Positions 17,363 to 27,624 of a stretch of 64,000 nt of DNA are shown here, in pieces (the first letter of the stretch is position 1; the number at the start of each line of letters is the position of its first letter). A model generated the notes under the pieces. The model saw only the letters and a program-made list of their open reading frames with translations. It did not search any database and was not told where the DNA came from. The stretch spans positions 1,550,001-1,614,000 of the forward strand of contig NZ_LN831029.1 in the NCBI RefSeq assembly GCF_001457475.1. Direction: 5' to 3'. The position numbers and the translations under genes were made by a program. Origin of the DNA: Achromobacter xylosoxidans (lineage in GTDB: Bacteria > Pseudomonadota > Gammaproteobacteria > Burkholderiales > Burkholderiaceae_B).

Positions 17363-18676
17363 TCAGTGATCCAGGTTCTCGTGGGCGCGTTCGCGCATGA
17401 AGAACGACGCCACCAGCCCCAGCGCCACGCCGAACATTACGTAGTAGGCCGGCGCCATGGGAGAACCCGTGGTCTTGATCAGCCAGGTCACGATGAACTG
17501 GGCAAAACCGCCAAAGATCATCACCGCCACGTTATAGGCCAGCGACAGGCCCACCGAGCGTACCCGCGCCGGGAACAGTTCCGCCATGACGGTGCTGAAC
17601 ACGCCGAAGAAAGCCGACACGAAGAAGCACACCACGATCTGCACGGTCAGCAGCCGGCCGATCGACGGCGCGTCCGACAGCCAGTAGTACAGCGGATACA
17701 GGACCACCAGGTAGCCGATCAGCGAGCCGATCACGATGGGGCGGCGGCCGGCGCGGTCGGACCAGGCGCCCATGAACGGCGTCAGCAGCACCATCAGCGC
17801 GGCGCCCGCCATCTGCACCAGGAAGGTCTGGTTCAGCGGCAGCTTGAGGATCTGGGTCGAGTAGGTCACCAGGTAGGTGAAGGTGATGTAGATCGACACC
17901 GTCGCCGTCACCACCAGGCCCACGCCGATCAGCGTCTCGCGGGTGTGCGTGCGGACCATCTCGCCCAGGCTCAGGCGCTGTACTTCGCCGCGCGCGGCGG
18001 CCTGGCGCTCGTCTTCCTTCATCTGCTTGAAGGCGTCGGTTTCGTCGATGTTGCGGCGGATATAGATGGCGATCGGCACAATCACCAGGCCGAAGGCGAA
18101 CGGCAGGCGCCAGGCCCAGGCCGCGATCTGCTCCTGCGTGAAGAATTCGGTGATCAGCGTGCCGCAGGCCGCGCCGATCAGCAGCGCCAGCATCTGCCCG
18201 GCCATCTGCCACGAACCGTAGAAGCCGCGCTTGCCGTTGGGCGCCATCTCGATCAGCAGGGCGGTCGAGGTGCCGAACTCGCCGCCGGCCGAGAAGCCCT
18301 GCAGCAGCCGCGCGATCAGGATGAAGATGGGGGCCAGGATGCCGGCCGCGTGATAGGTGGGCGCCACGGTGATGAGGGCGATGGACACCGCCATCAGCGA
18401 GGTCACCAGCACCATGGCCGCCTTGCGGCCCTTCTTGTCGCCATACAGCCCCAGGATGATGCCGCCCACCGGCCGCATGAAGAAGCCGACGCCGAAGATC
18501 GCCGTGGTCATCAGGATGGCGTTCAGTTCGCTGCCGGGAACGCTGGGGTCGGTCGGAAAGAACAGCTTCGAGATGATCGGCGTCATGAACGCGAACACCA
18601 GGAAGTCATACCATTCGAGGGCGTTGCCGATGACTGCCGCCACGATGTTGCGCGTGGGAACTGCTTTGTGCTGCAC
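17363..18676 (-). CDS. MFS transporter, metabolite:H+ symporter type
   Basis: A 437-residue, 12-helix permease of the MHS (metabolite:H+ symporter) branch that includes ProP, KgtP and CitA. The N-terminus NALEWYDFLVF and the loop GDKKGRKAAM after helix 2 are typical, as is RLLQGFSAGGEFG. The substrate could be a dicarboxylate, citrate or an osmolyte and cannot be read from the sequence. It starts with GTG at 18676, preceded by AAGGAG seven bases upstream. It is divergent from argE with 134 bases between. Confidence 0.88.
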   Translation of the reverse strand: MQHKAVPTRNIVAAVIGNALEWYDFLVFAFMTPIISKLFFPTDPSVPGSELNAILMTTAIFGVGFFMRPVGGIILGLYGDKKGRKAAMVLVTSLMAVSIALITVAPTYHAAGILAPIFILIARLLQGFSAGGEFGTSTALLIEMAPNGKRGFYGSWQMAGQMLALLIGAACGTLITEFFTQEQIAAWAWRLPFAFGLVIVPIAIYIRRNIDETDAFKQMKEDERQAAARGEVQRLSLGEMVRTHTRETLIGVGLVVTATVSIYITFTYLVTYSTQILKLPLNQTFLVQMAGAALMVLLTPFMGAWSDRAGRRPIVIGSLIGYLVVLYPLYYWLSDAPSIGRLLTVQIVVCFFVSAFFGVFSTVMAELFPARVRSVGLSLAYNVAVMIFGGFAQFIVTWLIKTTGSPMAPAYYVMFGVALGLVASFFMRERAHENLDH

Positions 18677-18810
18677 GGTTTCTCCTTGGGGGCTTGTGCT
18701 GTTTCAAGGGCGTCATTCTAGGCCCAGGCGCGGCCCGGGTCCGTTCCCGGGCGCGCGACGCGGACGCGTCCTGGCTTTACACTCTCCCTTTTCCCCAAGA
18801 GAGTTGCTAC

Positions 18811-19962
18811 ATGAACGCGCGCACCTGGCTGGAGACGCTGGTCGGTTTCGACACCACCAGCCGCAATTCCAATCTTGCCCTCATCGAAACCGTCCGTGAC
18901 TGGCTCAAGGGCCAGGGCGTCGATGCGTGGCTGGCGCACAACCCCGAGCGCACCAAGGCCAACCTCTTCGCCACCCTGCCGGCCCAGGACGGCAACCAGC
19001 AGGGCGGCATCGTCCTGTCGGGCCACACCGACGTGGTGCCGGTGGACGGCCAGGACTGGAGCACGGACCCGTTCAAGCTGGTCGAGAAAGACGGCCTCCT
19101 GTACGGCCGCGGCAGCTGCGACATGAAGGGTTTCATTGCCGGCTCGCTGGCGCTGGTGCCGGAATTCCTGGCCATGCCGCGCAAGAAACCGATCCACCTG
19201 GCGTTCTCGTACGACGAAGAGGTCGGCTGCGCCGGCGCGCCGTACATGCTGGCCGACCTGCACGAGCGCGGCATTCGTCCCGAAGGCTGCGTGGTGGGCG
19301 AACCCACCGGCATGCAGGTGGTGGTGGCGCACAAGGGCATCAACCTGTTCCGCTGCAAGGTGCACGGCAAGGCGGCGCACTCGTCGCTGACGCCGCGCGG
19401 CTGCAACGCCATCGAATACGCCGCCCGCCTGATCTGTCGCATCCGCGACCTGGCCGACAGCTTCAAGGCCAACGGCCCGTACGACCAGTTCTACGATGTG
19501 CCGTTCTCGACCATGACCACCAACCAGATCCGTGGCGGCATCGCGGTCAACACCATTCCCGAACTGTGCGAATTCACCTACGAATTCCGCAACCTGCCGG
19601 GCATGCAACCCGACCAGATCCAGGCCGAAGTCGAAAAATACGTGCGTGATGAGCTCCTGCCGCGCATGAAGGCCGAATTCGACGGCGCCAGCATCGAGAT
19701 CGAGACCGGCGCCGCCGCGCCGGCCCTGGAAGCTTCCGAGGAAGCCGCCATCACCCAGCTGGTGCGCGCCCTGACCGAAGACCGCGCCACCCGCAAGGTG
19801 GCCTACGGCACCGAGGCCGGCCTGTTCCAGGGCATCGGCATCCCCACCGTGGTCTGCGGCCCCGGCCACATCGAGCAGGCGCACAAGCCCGACGAGTTCG
19901 TCGCGCTCGACCAGCTCGCCGCCTGCGAGACCTTCCTGCGCCGCATGGGGCAATCGCTCTGA
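18811..19962 (+). CDS. argE: Acetylornithine deacetylase
   Basis: A 383-residue M20 metallohydrolase that releases acetate from N-acetylornithine in arginine synthesis. Metal-site segments are SGHTDVVPVDG, GRGSCDMKG, YDEEVGCAG and the C-terminal GPGHIEQAHKPDE, in the ArgE rather than DapE arrangement. The start ATG at 18811 sits about 10 bases after AAGAGAG. It is a single gene between the MHS transporter and trpB. Related M20 deacylases are the alternative, but the conserved blocks fit ArgE well. Confidence 0.9.
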   Translation: MNARTWLETLVGFDTTSRNSNLALIETVRDWLKGQGVDAWLAHNPERTKANLFATLPAQDGNQQGGIVLSGHTDVVPVDGQDWSTDPFKLVEKDGLLYGRGSCDMKGFIAGSLALVPEFLAMPRKKPIHLAFSYDEEVGCAGAPYMLADLHERGIRPEGCVVGEPTGMQVVVAHKGINLFRCKVHGKAAHSSLTPRGCNAIEYAARLICRIRDLADSFKANGPYDQFYDVPFSTMTTNQIRGGIAVNTIPELCEFTYEFRNLPGMQPDQIQAEVEKYVRDELLPRMKAEFDGASIEIETGAAAPALEASEEAAITQLVRALTEDRATRKVAYGTEAGLFQGIGIPTVVCGPGHIEQAHKPDEFVALDQLAACETFLRRMGQSL

Positions 19963-20010
19963 AGCGCCTGGCCGGGCAGGCCCGGCCCCGGGACGCCCGG
20001 TGAGGGGGCA

Positions 20011-20025
20011 GGGGGCGCGGCCCCC
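20011..20025 (+). terminator. Short GC hairpin after argE
   Basis: gggggc/gccccc with a 3-base loop, about 50 bases after the argE stop and before a TAAAAT box (20045-20050) that may be the trpB -10. There is no T-tract; termination is uncertain. Confidence 0.3.
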
Positions 20026-20113
20026 GCCCGCGACCGGCGTCAGGTAAAATGACGGGTTGCAAACCGGATTCACGGGCCGCAGAGGCTGGCCGTGATGCCG
20101 GGGGAGATGCTTG

Positions 20114-21313
<1,200 letters not shown>

Positions 21314-21314
21314 C

Positions 21315-22181
21315 ATGACGACTTCCCGCTCCGATCGTATTGCCGCCGCCTTCGCGCGCACCGCCGAATCCGGCCGCGCCGCGGCGCTCATTCCCTACAT
21401 CGCCGCCGGTGATCCGTCGCCCGCCACCACCGTCCCGCTGATGCACGCCTTGGTCGAGGCCGGCGCCGACGTCATCGAACTGGGCGTGCCGTTCTCCGAT
21501 CCCATGGCCGACGGCCCGGTGATCCAGCGCGCCGCCGAGCGCGCCATCGCCCAGGGCATGGGCCTGGGCCGCGTGCTCGACCTGGTGGCCGAGTTCCGCC
21601 AGCGCGACACGGCCACCCCGGTCGTGCTGATGGGCTATGCCAACCCGATCGAACGCATGGGCCAGGCCGAATTCGCCCGCCGTGCCGAAGCCGCCGGCGT
21701 GGATGGCGTCCTGGTGGTCGACTACCCGCCCGAAGAAGTCGTCGAGTTCGCCGGCACCCTCGGGCGCCACGGCATCGCCCCGATCTTCCTGCTGGCGCCC
21801 ACCTCCACCGAGGAACGCATCCAGGCCGTGGCCAGGGTGGCCCGCGGCTACGTCTACTATGTCTCGCTCAAGGGCGTGACGGGCGCCGGCTCGCTCAACA
21901 CCGACGACGTGGCCGAACGCGTGGCGGTGATCCGCCGCCACGTGCGCGATATCCCGGTCGGCGTGGGCTTCGGCATCCGCGATGCCGACAGCGCGCAGCG
22001 CGTGGCGCGCGTGGCCGACGCGGTCGTCATCGGCAGCAAACTGATTGAAACCATGGAGCAGGCGGTGGCGAACGTCCCCGCGGCCCAGCAAACCGACGCC
22101 GCAGTCGCCGCCGCCAGCGGCTGGCTGCGCACCATCCGGCAGGCGCTGGATCAAGTGAAACGACCGAGCGTGTCGGCCTGA
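21315..22181 (+). CDS. trpA: Tryptophan synthase alpha subunit
   Basis: A 288-residue TIM barrel that cleaves indole-3-glycerol phosphate to indole and glyceraldehyde-3-phosphate. Catalytic Glu and Asp are in [14 protein letters not shown], and the phosphate site is in KGVTGAGS and the GFGIRDA loop. Its ATG lies one base after the trpB stop, so translation is coupled. The C-terminal 20 residues are longer than in E. coli but ordinary for this group. Confidence 0.97.
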   Translation: MTTSRSDRIAAAFARTAESGRAAALIPYIAAGDPSPATTVPLMHALVEAGADVIELGVPFSDPMADGPVIQRAAERAIAQGMGLGRVLDLVAEFRQRDTATPVVLMGYANPIERMGQAEFARRAEAAGVDGVLVVDYPPEEVVEFAGTLGRHGIAPIFLLAPTSTEERIQAVARVARGYVYYVSLKGVTGAGSLNTDDVAERVAVIRRHVRDIPVGVGFGIRDADSAQRVARVADAVVIGSKLIETMEQAVANVPAAQQTDAAVAAASGWLRTIRQALDQVKRPSVSA

Positions 22182-22218
22182 ACGGCCCGGCGCGACCTCC
22201 TTACGGGATGAACAAACA

Positions 22219-23097
22219 ATGAGCTGGATCGAAAAACTCCTGCCGCCTCGCATCAACAAAACCAGCGACAGCGGCGCCCGCCGCGTGCCCGAAGGCCTGT
22301 GGGTGAAATGCCCGTCGTGTGAAACGGTGCTGTACAGCGAAGACCTGGCGGCCAACCTGCACGTCTGCCCCAAGTGCGATCATCACATGCGCATCGGCGC
22401 CCGCGCCCGTATCGATTCGCTGCTCGACCTCGAAGGCCGGGTCGAGATCGGCCAGTCGACGCGGTCGGTGGACACGCTGAAATTCAAGGACACGCGCAAG
22501 TACCCCGAGCGCCTGGCCGAAGCCGTCAAGCAGACCGGTGAAACCGACGCGCTGGTGGTGGTCAGCGGCTCCATCCGCGGCGTGCCGGCGACGCTGGCGT
22601 GCTTCGAGTTCGAGTTCATGGGGGGCTCCATGGGTTCGGTGGTCGGCGAGCGCTTCGCGCGTGGCGCCCAGGCTGCCCTGGACAACAAGACGCCCTTCAT
22701 CTGTGTCGCCGCTTCCGGTGGCGCGCGCATGCAGGAAAGCCTGCTGTCGCTGATGCAGATGGCCAAGACCAACGCCATGCTCACGCGCCTGTCGGCCGCG
22801 GGCCTGCCGTTCATCAGCGTGCTGACCGACCCCACCATGGGCGGCGTGTCCGCCAGCTTCGCCTTCATGGGCGACGTGGTCATCGCCGAACCTAAAGCCC
22901 TGATCGGCTTCGCCGGCCCGCGCGTGATCGAGCAGACCGTGCGCGAGAAGCTGCCGGAAGGCTTCCAGCGCGCCGAGTTTCTGCTGCAGAAGGGCGCCAT
23001 CGACATGGTGGTCGACCGCCGCCAGTTGCGCGAGGAAATCGCGCGCCTGCTCGCGCTGCTGACCAACCAGCCGGCCGACGTCGTCACGGCTGCCTGA
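22219..23097 (+). CDS. accD: Acetyl-CoA carboxylase carboxyltransferase beta
   Basis: A 292-residue carboxyltransferase subunit that works with AccA to move CO2 from biotin to acetyl-CoA, the first step of fatty acid synthesis. The N-terminal zinc ribbon has two CxxC pairs (CPSC and CPKC), and the crotonase-like core includes SGGARMQES and [11 protein letters not shown]. It follows trpA by 37 bases in the common trpBA-accD order and ends at a clear terminator, so folC is not attached here as it is in some relatives. Confidence 0.97.
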   Translation: MSWIEKLLPPRINKTSDSGARRVPEGLWVKCPSCETVLYSEDLAANLHVCPKCDHHMRIGARARIDSLLDLEGRVEIGQSTRSVDTLKFKDTRKYPERLAEAVKQTGETDALVVVSGSIRGVPATLACFEFEFMGGSMGSVVGERFARGAQAALDNKTPFICVAASGGARMQESLLSLMQMAKTNAMLTRLSAAGLPFISVLTDPTMGGVSASFAFMGDVVIAEPKALIGFAGPRVIEQTVREKLPEGFQRAEFLLQKGAIDMVVDRRQLREEIARLLALLTNQPADVVTAA

Positions 23098-23116
23098 TCC
23101 TTCTGCCCGCACCCAG

Positions 23117-23150
23117 ACGCCGCCGCCACGACCGTGCCGGCGGCGTTTTT
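23117..23150 (+). terminator. Rho-independent terminator after accD
   Basis: acgccgcc/ggcggcgt with a 14-base loop and a TTTTT tail, 20 bases after the accD stop. Confidence 0.85.
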
Positions 23151-23344
23151 CATCCACATGCGAGCCGATCCGGAAATGGAATTTTTCGTTCTCCGGGCGG
23201 AACAGTGTTTTCCATGATTTGTGTTGCCAGATTGCGACACAGGGCAAGCCTTCTGGTCTGGTTTTTGCTATGTTGCGTAGTGATGAAAAATCTCGTGAAT
23301 CATGCCGGGATTTTTGCCCCAACAAAAATACGGAGTTGCTCCCA

Positions 23345-23893
23345 ATGCAGTCGACGAAGAAGAAAATGCTTGTCCGCCTCATCGGTTTGGCCTTGGCTGG
23401 CGCCGCTACCATCGCCAGTGCGCAGTCGTCCGAAGGTACCCAAGGCGGGGTAAGCCTGCACTACGGCGTGGGAGACCACTACCAGCGCTTCACGCTGAAC
23501 TACGAAACCCCGTCGGTCTGGACCCACCAGTTTGGCGGCAATTGGGGGCGCCTGGATCTCACGCCTGAACTGGGCGTGTCGTATTGGTGGGCCGATGGCG
23601 ACCGTTCGCCCAGCAGCGTGTGGCAGCTGAACGCCATCCCGATGTTCCGCTGGTGGACTGGCGAGCGCTTCTACCTCGAAGCCGGTATCGGCGCCACCGT
23701 GTTCTCGCGCACCCGCTTCGCCAACGAGAACATCAGCACCGCCTTCCAGTTCGGCGACCACGTCGGCCTGGGCTTCCTGCTGACGCCGAACAACCGCATC
23801 GGCCTGCGCTATTCGCACTTTTCCAACGCCAGCATCAAGCGCCCGAACCCGGGCCTGGATACGGTGCAGCTGACCTACACGTACCAGTTCTGA
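23345..23893 (+). CDS. pagL: Lipid A 3-O-deacylase PagL
   Basis: A 182-residue outer-membrane beta-barrel enzyme that removes the 3-O acyl chain of lipid A, altering LPS recognition. Residues 1-27 form a signal peptide ending SAQ. The barrel strands alternate in polarity and the protein ends in Tyr-Gln-Phe, the C-terminal aromatic expected for Bam insertion. The active-site motif HFSNASIK gives His158 and Ser160. The residue at the family's catalytic Glu position (12 after the Ser) is Asp172. The start follows GGAG nine bases upstream. It has its own 247-base upstream region, lower in GC than its surroundings, and a terminator. Confidence 0.9.
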   Translation: MQSTKKKMLVRLIGLALAGAATIASAQSSEGTQGGVSLHYGVGDHYQRFTLNYETPSVWTHQFGGNWGRLDLTPELGVSYWWADGDRSPSSVWQLNAIPMFRWWTGERFYLEAGIGATVFSRTRFANENISTAFQFGDHVGLGFLLTPNNRIGLRYSHFSNASIKRPNPGLDTVQLTYTYQF

Positions 23894-23916
23894 TCGCTGC
23901 GCGATCCGGCCTGATG

Positions 23917-23946
23917 AAAAGCCCTCGGTGACGAGGGTTTTTTTTC
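23917..23946 (+). terminator. Rho-independent terminator after pagL
   Basis: ccctcg/cgaggg with loop gtga, followed by eight T, just downstream of the pagL stop. Confidence 0.88.
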
Positions 23947-23994
23947 GGCCTCGCCAGGCCGTGCCAGACGCTTGCGCGGCAAGCGACAGGCAAT

Positions 23995-24027
23995 AAAAAA
24001 AGCCCCCATCATTCGATGGGGGCTTTT
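23995..24027 (-). terminator. Rho-independent terminator after rne
   Basis: agcccccatc/gatgggggct with loop attc, flanked by a seven-A run on the plus strand that becomes seven T at the end of the rne message. The other side also has TTTT, so it can work in both directions. Confidence 0.92.
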
Positions 24028-24041
24028 GCTTGCGGCTTGCC

Positions 24042-27000
24042 TCAGTGGCGGGTTTCGACCTGAACCAGGGGTTCGTTCGAGACCGGCGCCACCGGCTTGC
24101 GCTCGCGGCCCAGGCGGACCGGCGTGTGCGCCGCGGCGATGCGCAGTTGCGTCTGCGCGTGGCGTTCGGGATCGGTCTCCACCCACTGCAGGCCGGCGGC
24201 GTTGACCACTTCATGCAGGGTCTGGGCCTTGGCCGAGGGAGCCGTCGCCGGCACCACGATGGGCTGGGCGCTGGTGGGCGCGGCCTGCGCCGGCGCGGCG
24301 GCCGGGGCGGGCGTGACCACCGGGGCCGCAGCGGCTTCGGGTTCGGCCGGGGCGGCGGGCGCCGTCGTCACGACGGGTTCGACCACCGGTTCCACCACAG
24401 CGGCTTGCACCGGCGTCGCGACGGGCGCGGCCGGCTCGGAAACCTGGCTGGCGGGGTCGACGGCCACCGGAGCGGTCGCCTCGGGCGCGGCAGTCTGGGT
24501 GGGCTGCGCGGCCTGCGGCTCGATCGCGGCGGCGGGCGCCTGTTCGGCCTGGACCGGCGCCGGCGCGGCTTCAGCCTGGACGGCTTCGGCTTGTTGCGCG
24601 GGAGCCTGAACCGGCGTCGCGGGGACGTCGGCCGCAGGGGCTGCCGCTGCCACCGGGGCGGCTGCTGCCGGCGCGGAGGCGGTCAGGTTCTCGGCCTGTT
24701 CGCCGGCGTCGTCTTCGGCGCCGTCTTCCAGCTGCTCGTCGCTGCCAGCCACGCCGGCCTCGTCCGCGCTGCGGCGGCCACGACGGCTGCGGCGGCGGCG
24801 ACGCTTGCGTTCCGGATCGGCGCCGGCTTCGGCGCCTTCGGTGGCGGGCACGCCCTCGGCGGCCAGTTCGACGGCTTCCGCCGGTTCGGCCTGGGCATCG
24901 GCAGGCTGCTTGGCTTCAGGCAGGGCGGTCGCGACCGACTGGGCCAGCGCGGCGACCATGCTTTCCTGTTCGCTCATCGGCGTATCGGCCTGGCCTTCCT
25001 CGCGGCGATTGCGGCCACGGCCACGGCGGCGGTTGCGGCCGGCGCCGGCGTCGTCGCCAGCGGCTTCCGGCGCGACATCGGGACGGTTCGAGGCCTGTGC
25101 GGCCTGCACTGCCTGGTCGCGTTCGCCACGCTCGTTGCGATTGTTGCGCTCGCCGCGTTCCTGGCGTTCGCCGCGCTCGCCTTCGGGCCGGCGGTTGCCA
25201 CGGATGTGATGACGGCCGCCTTCGCCGCCCTCGGCGCCTTCCGTGCGCGATTCACCGCGACGGTTGCGATTGCGGTCGGAACCATGGCGTTCGCCGCGGC
25301 GTTCCTGGCCGTCATGGGCGCCACGGCCCTTGCCACGTGCCGGCGAGGCGGCGCGCTTGGCGCCGGTCTCTTCCTGGGCAGCGGCGGGCGCGGTCTTGGC
25401 GGGCTCGGAATTGCCGGTCAGCCAGCCGAACAGGCGCTTGAGCAGGCCGCCGCCCGATTGCGCCGGGGCGGCCGCGGGAGCGGGCGCCGGGGCGGGGGTC
25501 GACACGGGCGCCGGCTGCGAGGGCGTGATGCCCTTGACCAGCGCTTCGGGGCGGGCCTTGATCTCGCTTTCGCGCGGCTGCCACGGAGCGTCCGTGGCCG
25601 GCGCCTCGACCAGTTCGAAGCTGGTCTTCACTTCTTCCAGGCGCGGATCGTCGTGGCGCAGGCGCTCGATGTGGTGATGCGGCGTTTCCAGGTGCTTGTT
25701 GGGGATCAGCACCAGGTTGACCTTCAGGCGGGCTTCCATCTTGGTGATGTCGGCGCGCTTTTCGTTCAGCAGGTAGGTCGCCACGTCGACCGGCACCTGG
25801 GCGTGGACCGCCGCGGTGTTTTCCTTCATGGCTTCTTCCTGCAGCAGGCGCAGGACGTGCAGGGCGCTGGATTCGGCGTCGCGGATCACGCCGGTGCCGT
25901 TGCAGCGCGGGCAGGTGATGTGCGAGCCTTCGTTCAGGGCCGGACGCAGGCGCTGGCGCGACAGTTCCATCAGGCCGAAGCGCGAGATCTTGCCCATCTG
26001 GACGCGGGCGCGGTCGAAATGGAGGGCGTCACGCAGGCGCTGTTCGACGGCGCGCTGGTTCTTGCTGTCTTCCATGTCGATGAAGTCGATGACGATCAGG
26101 CCGCCCAGGTCGCGCAAGCGCAGCTGGCGGGCCACTTCGTCGGCGGCTTCCGAGTTGGTCCGCAGGGCGGTTTCCTCGATGTCGGCGCCGCGGGTCGAGC
26201 GGGCCGAGTTGACGTCCACGGACACCAGCGCTTCGGTGTGGTCGATGACGATGGCGCCGCCCGAGGGCAGCTGCACCGTGCGCGAGTAGGCCGTTTCGAT
26301 CTGGTGTTCGATCTGGAAGCGCGAGAACAGCGGGATGTCGTCGCGGTAGCGCTTCACGCGCTGGACGTTGTCCGGCATCACCACGCTCATGAACGCGGTG
26401 GCCTGGTCGGCGATCTCGTCCGTGTCGATCAGGATCTCGCCGATCTCGGGCGAGAAGTAATCGCGGATGGCGCGGATGACCAGGCTGGATTCCAGGTAGA
26501 TCAGGATGGGCGCGGAGTTGTCGCGCGCGGCGCCGTCGATGGCGGTCCAGAGCTGCAACAGGTACGACAAGTCCCATTGCAGTTCTTCGACGTTGCGGCC
26601 GATGCCGGCGGTGCGGGCGATGATGCTCATGCCCTGGGGCAGCTCGAGCTGCTCCATCGTGTCGCGCAGTTCCTGGCGGTCCTCGCCCTCGACGCGGCGC
26701 GAAACGCCACCGCCACGGGGGTTGTTGGGCATCAGGACCAGGTAGCGGCCGGCCAGCGAGATGAACGTGGTCAGGGCGGCGCCCTTGTTGCCGCGCTCTT
26801 CCTTTTCGACCTGGACGATCAGTTCCTGACCTTCACGCAGGGCGTCCTGGATGCGGGCGGTGCGGACGTCGACGCCTTCCTTGAAGAAGCTGCGGGCCAC
26901 TTCCTTGAAGGGAAGAAAGCCATGGCGGTCTTCGCCGTAGTTGACGAAGCAAGCTTCAAGGCCGGGTTCGATCCGGGTGATGACACCTTTGTAGATGTTG

Positions 27001-27116
27001 CCTTTGCGTTGTTCGCGGCCGGCAGTCTCGATGTCGAGGTCGATGAGTTTTTGCCCATCGACGATAGCGACGCGTAATTCTTCCTGGTGCGTCGCATTGA
27101 ACAGCATGCGCTTCAT
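24042..27116 (-). CDS. rne: Ribonuclease E
   Basis: A 1024-residue endoribonuclease that starts mRNA decay and matures rRNA and tRNA at the inner membrane. The catalytic half (1-510) has an S1 domain (about 38-120), the 5'-sensor/RNase H region, catalytic Asp301 and Asp344, and the zinc link CPRC (Cys402, Cys405). The non-catalytic half is disordered: Arg/Glu/Gly-rich RNA-binding tracts (about 610-720, 765-785), then a long Ala/Pro/Val/Glu-rich stretch to about 980, and a basic end. This half should scaffold a degradosome. It is monocistronic, with a leader of about 500 bases and a palindrome next to the ribosome binding site, pointing to autoregulation as in E. coli. Confidence 0.96.
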   Translation of the reverse strand: MKRMLFNATHQEELRVAIVDGQKLIDLDIETAGREQRKGNIYKGVITRIEPGLEACFVNYGEDRHGFLPFKEVARSFFKEGVDVRTARIQDALREGQELIVQVEKEERGNKGAALTTFISLAGRYLVLMPNNPRGGGVSRRVEGEDRQELRDTMEQLELPQGMSIIARTAGIGRNVEELQWDLSYLLQLWTAIDGAARDNSAPILIYLESSLVIRAIRDYFSPEIGEILIDTDEIADQATAFMSVVMPDNVQRVKRYRDDIPLFSRFQIEHQIETAYSRTVQLPSGGAIVIDHTEALVSVDVNSARSTRGADIEETALRTNSEAADEVARQLRLRDLGGLIVIDFIDMEDSKNQRAVEQRLRDALHFDRARVQMGKISRFGLMELSRQRLRPALNEGSHITCPRCNGTGVIRDAESSALHVLRLLQEEAMKENTAAVHAQVPVDVATYLLNEKRADITKMEARLKVNLVLIPNKHLETPHHHIERLRHDDPRLEEVKTSFELVEAPATDAPWQPRESEIKARPEALVKGITPSQPAPVSTPAPAPAPAAAPAQSGGGLLKRLFGWLTGNSEPAKTAPAAAQEETGAKRAASPARGKGRGAHDGQERRGERHGSDRNRNRRGESRTEGAEGGEGGRHHIRGNRRPEGERGERQERGERNNRNERGERDQAVQAAQASNRPDVAPEAAGDDAGAGRNRRRGRGRNRREEGQADTPMSEQESMVAALAQSVATALPEAKQPADAQAEPAEAVELAAEGVPATEGAEAGADPERKRRRRRSRRGRRSADEAGVAGSDEQLEDGAEDDAGEQAENLTASAPAAAAPVAAAAPAADVPATPVQAPAQQAEAVQAEAAPAPVQAEQAPAAAIEPQAAQPTQTAAPEATAPVAVDPASQVSEPAAPVATPVQAAVVEPVVEPVVTTAPAAPAEPEAAAAPVVTPAPAAAPAQAAPTSAQPIVVPATAPSAKAQTLHEVVNAAGLQWVETDPERHAQTQLRIAAAHTPVRLGRERKPVAPVSNEPLVQVETRH

Positions 27117-27624
27117 GAGAGGGTTTCTCCGTTGTCATGACGCGCCGATATCGGCGCGTGACCTCGGGCCACTCGGGCTGCGGCTGAAGCGGGCAAGAAG
27201 ATGCGGACCGTACCTGGGCGGCGCCCAGGCGTATCCGCCGCGGGTCAGGCGGGCACGTCGTGCCGTGGGGCACGGGGTTCTTTCAGCAGGAGGGTCAGCT
27301 TCACTGAATGTGGTTTGACGGAAATGTGCTGTGAACGGCAGTTGCGGCCGGATTGGTTGCCGACGCGCAGCTGGTGCTTTAAATATGCGACGATTCTTGC
27401 AGTGCTTCAAGCCGCTTGCGGCAGGCAACGGACCTGCTGGGACAGCGGGCAAAATGAATGCCACACCACTATCCGGCAGGGCGCGGTTGCGCCGGCGACC
27501 AAATGACCCAGGGGTTGAATGAGCAGGCAGTACAATGGCGGCCCACGCGCTCGACGGAGTTGCGTACTTGAGTTGCATCTCTACGCCAGCGGCTGATTCA
27601 GCCCCTTAAGGCTGTCCCGATTAT
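27117..27624. promoter_or_regulatory. Divergent rne/rluC region with rne leader
   Basis: These 508 bases hold no gene I can support. On the minus strand a perfect TATAAT (27625-27620) lies 17 bases after TTTGCG, inside the first codons assigned to rluC. It predicts a rne start near 27613 and a leader of about 500 bases. On the plus strand TACAAT (27531-27536) may be an rluC -10, with no clear -35. Confidence 0.55.
27140..27159 (-). promoter_or_regulatory. Palindrome beside the rne ribosome binding site
   Basis: acgcgccgat/atcggcgcgt is a perfect 20-base palindrome that folds to an 8-bp stem with an ATAT loop. It ends about nine bases before the GGAG of rne. The position suggests a translation or RNase E autoregulation element. 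Confidence 0.6.

Noticed and set aside
24030..27077. Long plus-strand open frame (over 1000 codons) opposite rne
   Set aside because: It is the antisense shadow of rne. The protein is Gly/Arg/Val repetitive with no domain, and rne on the other strand is certain.
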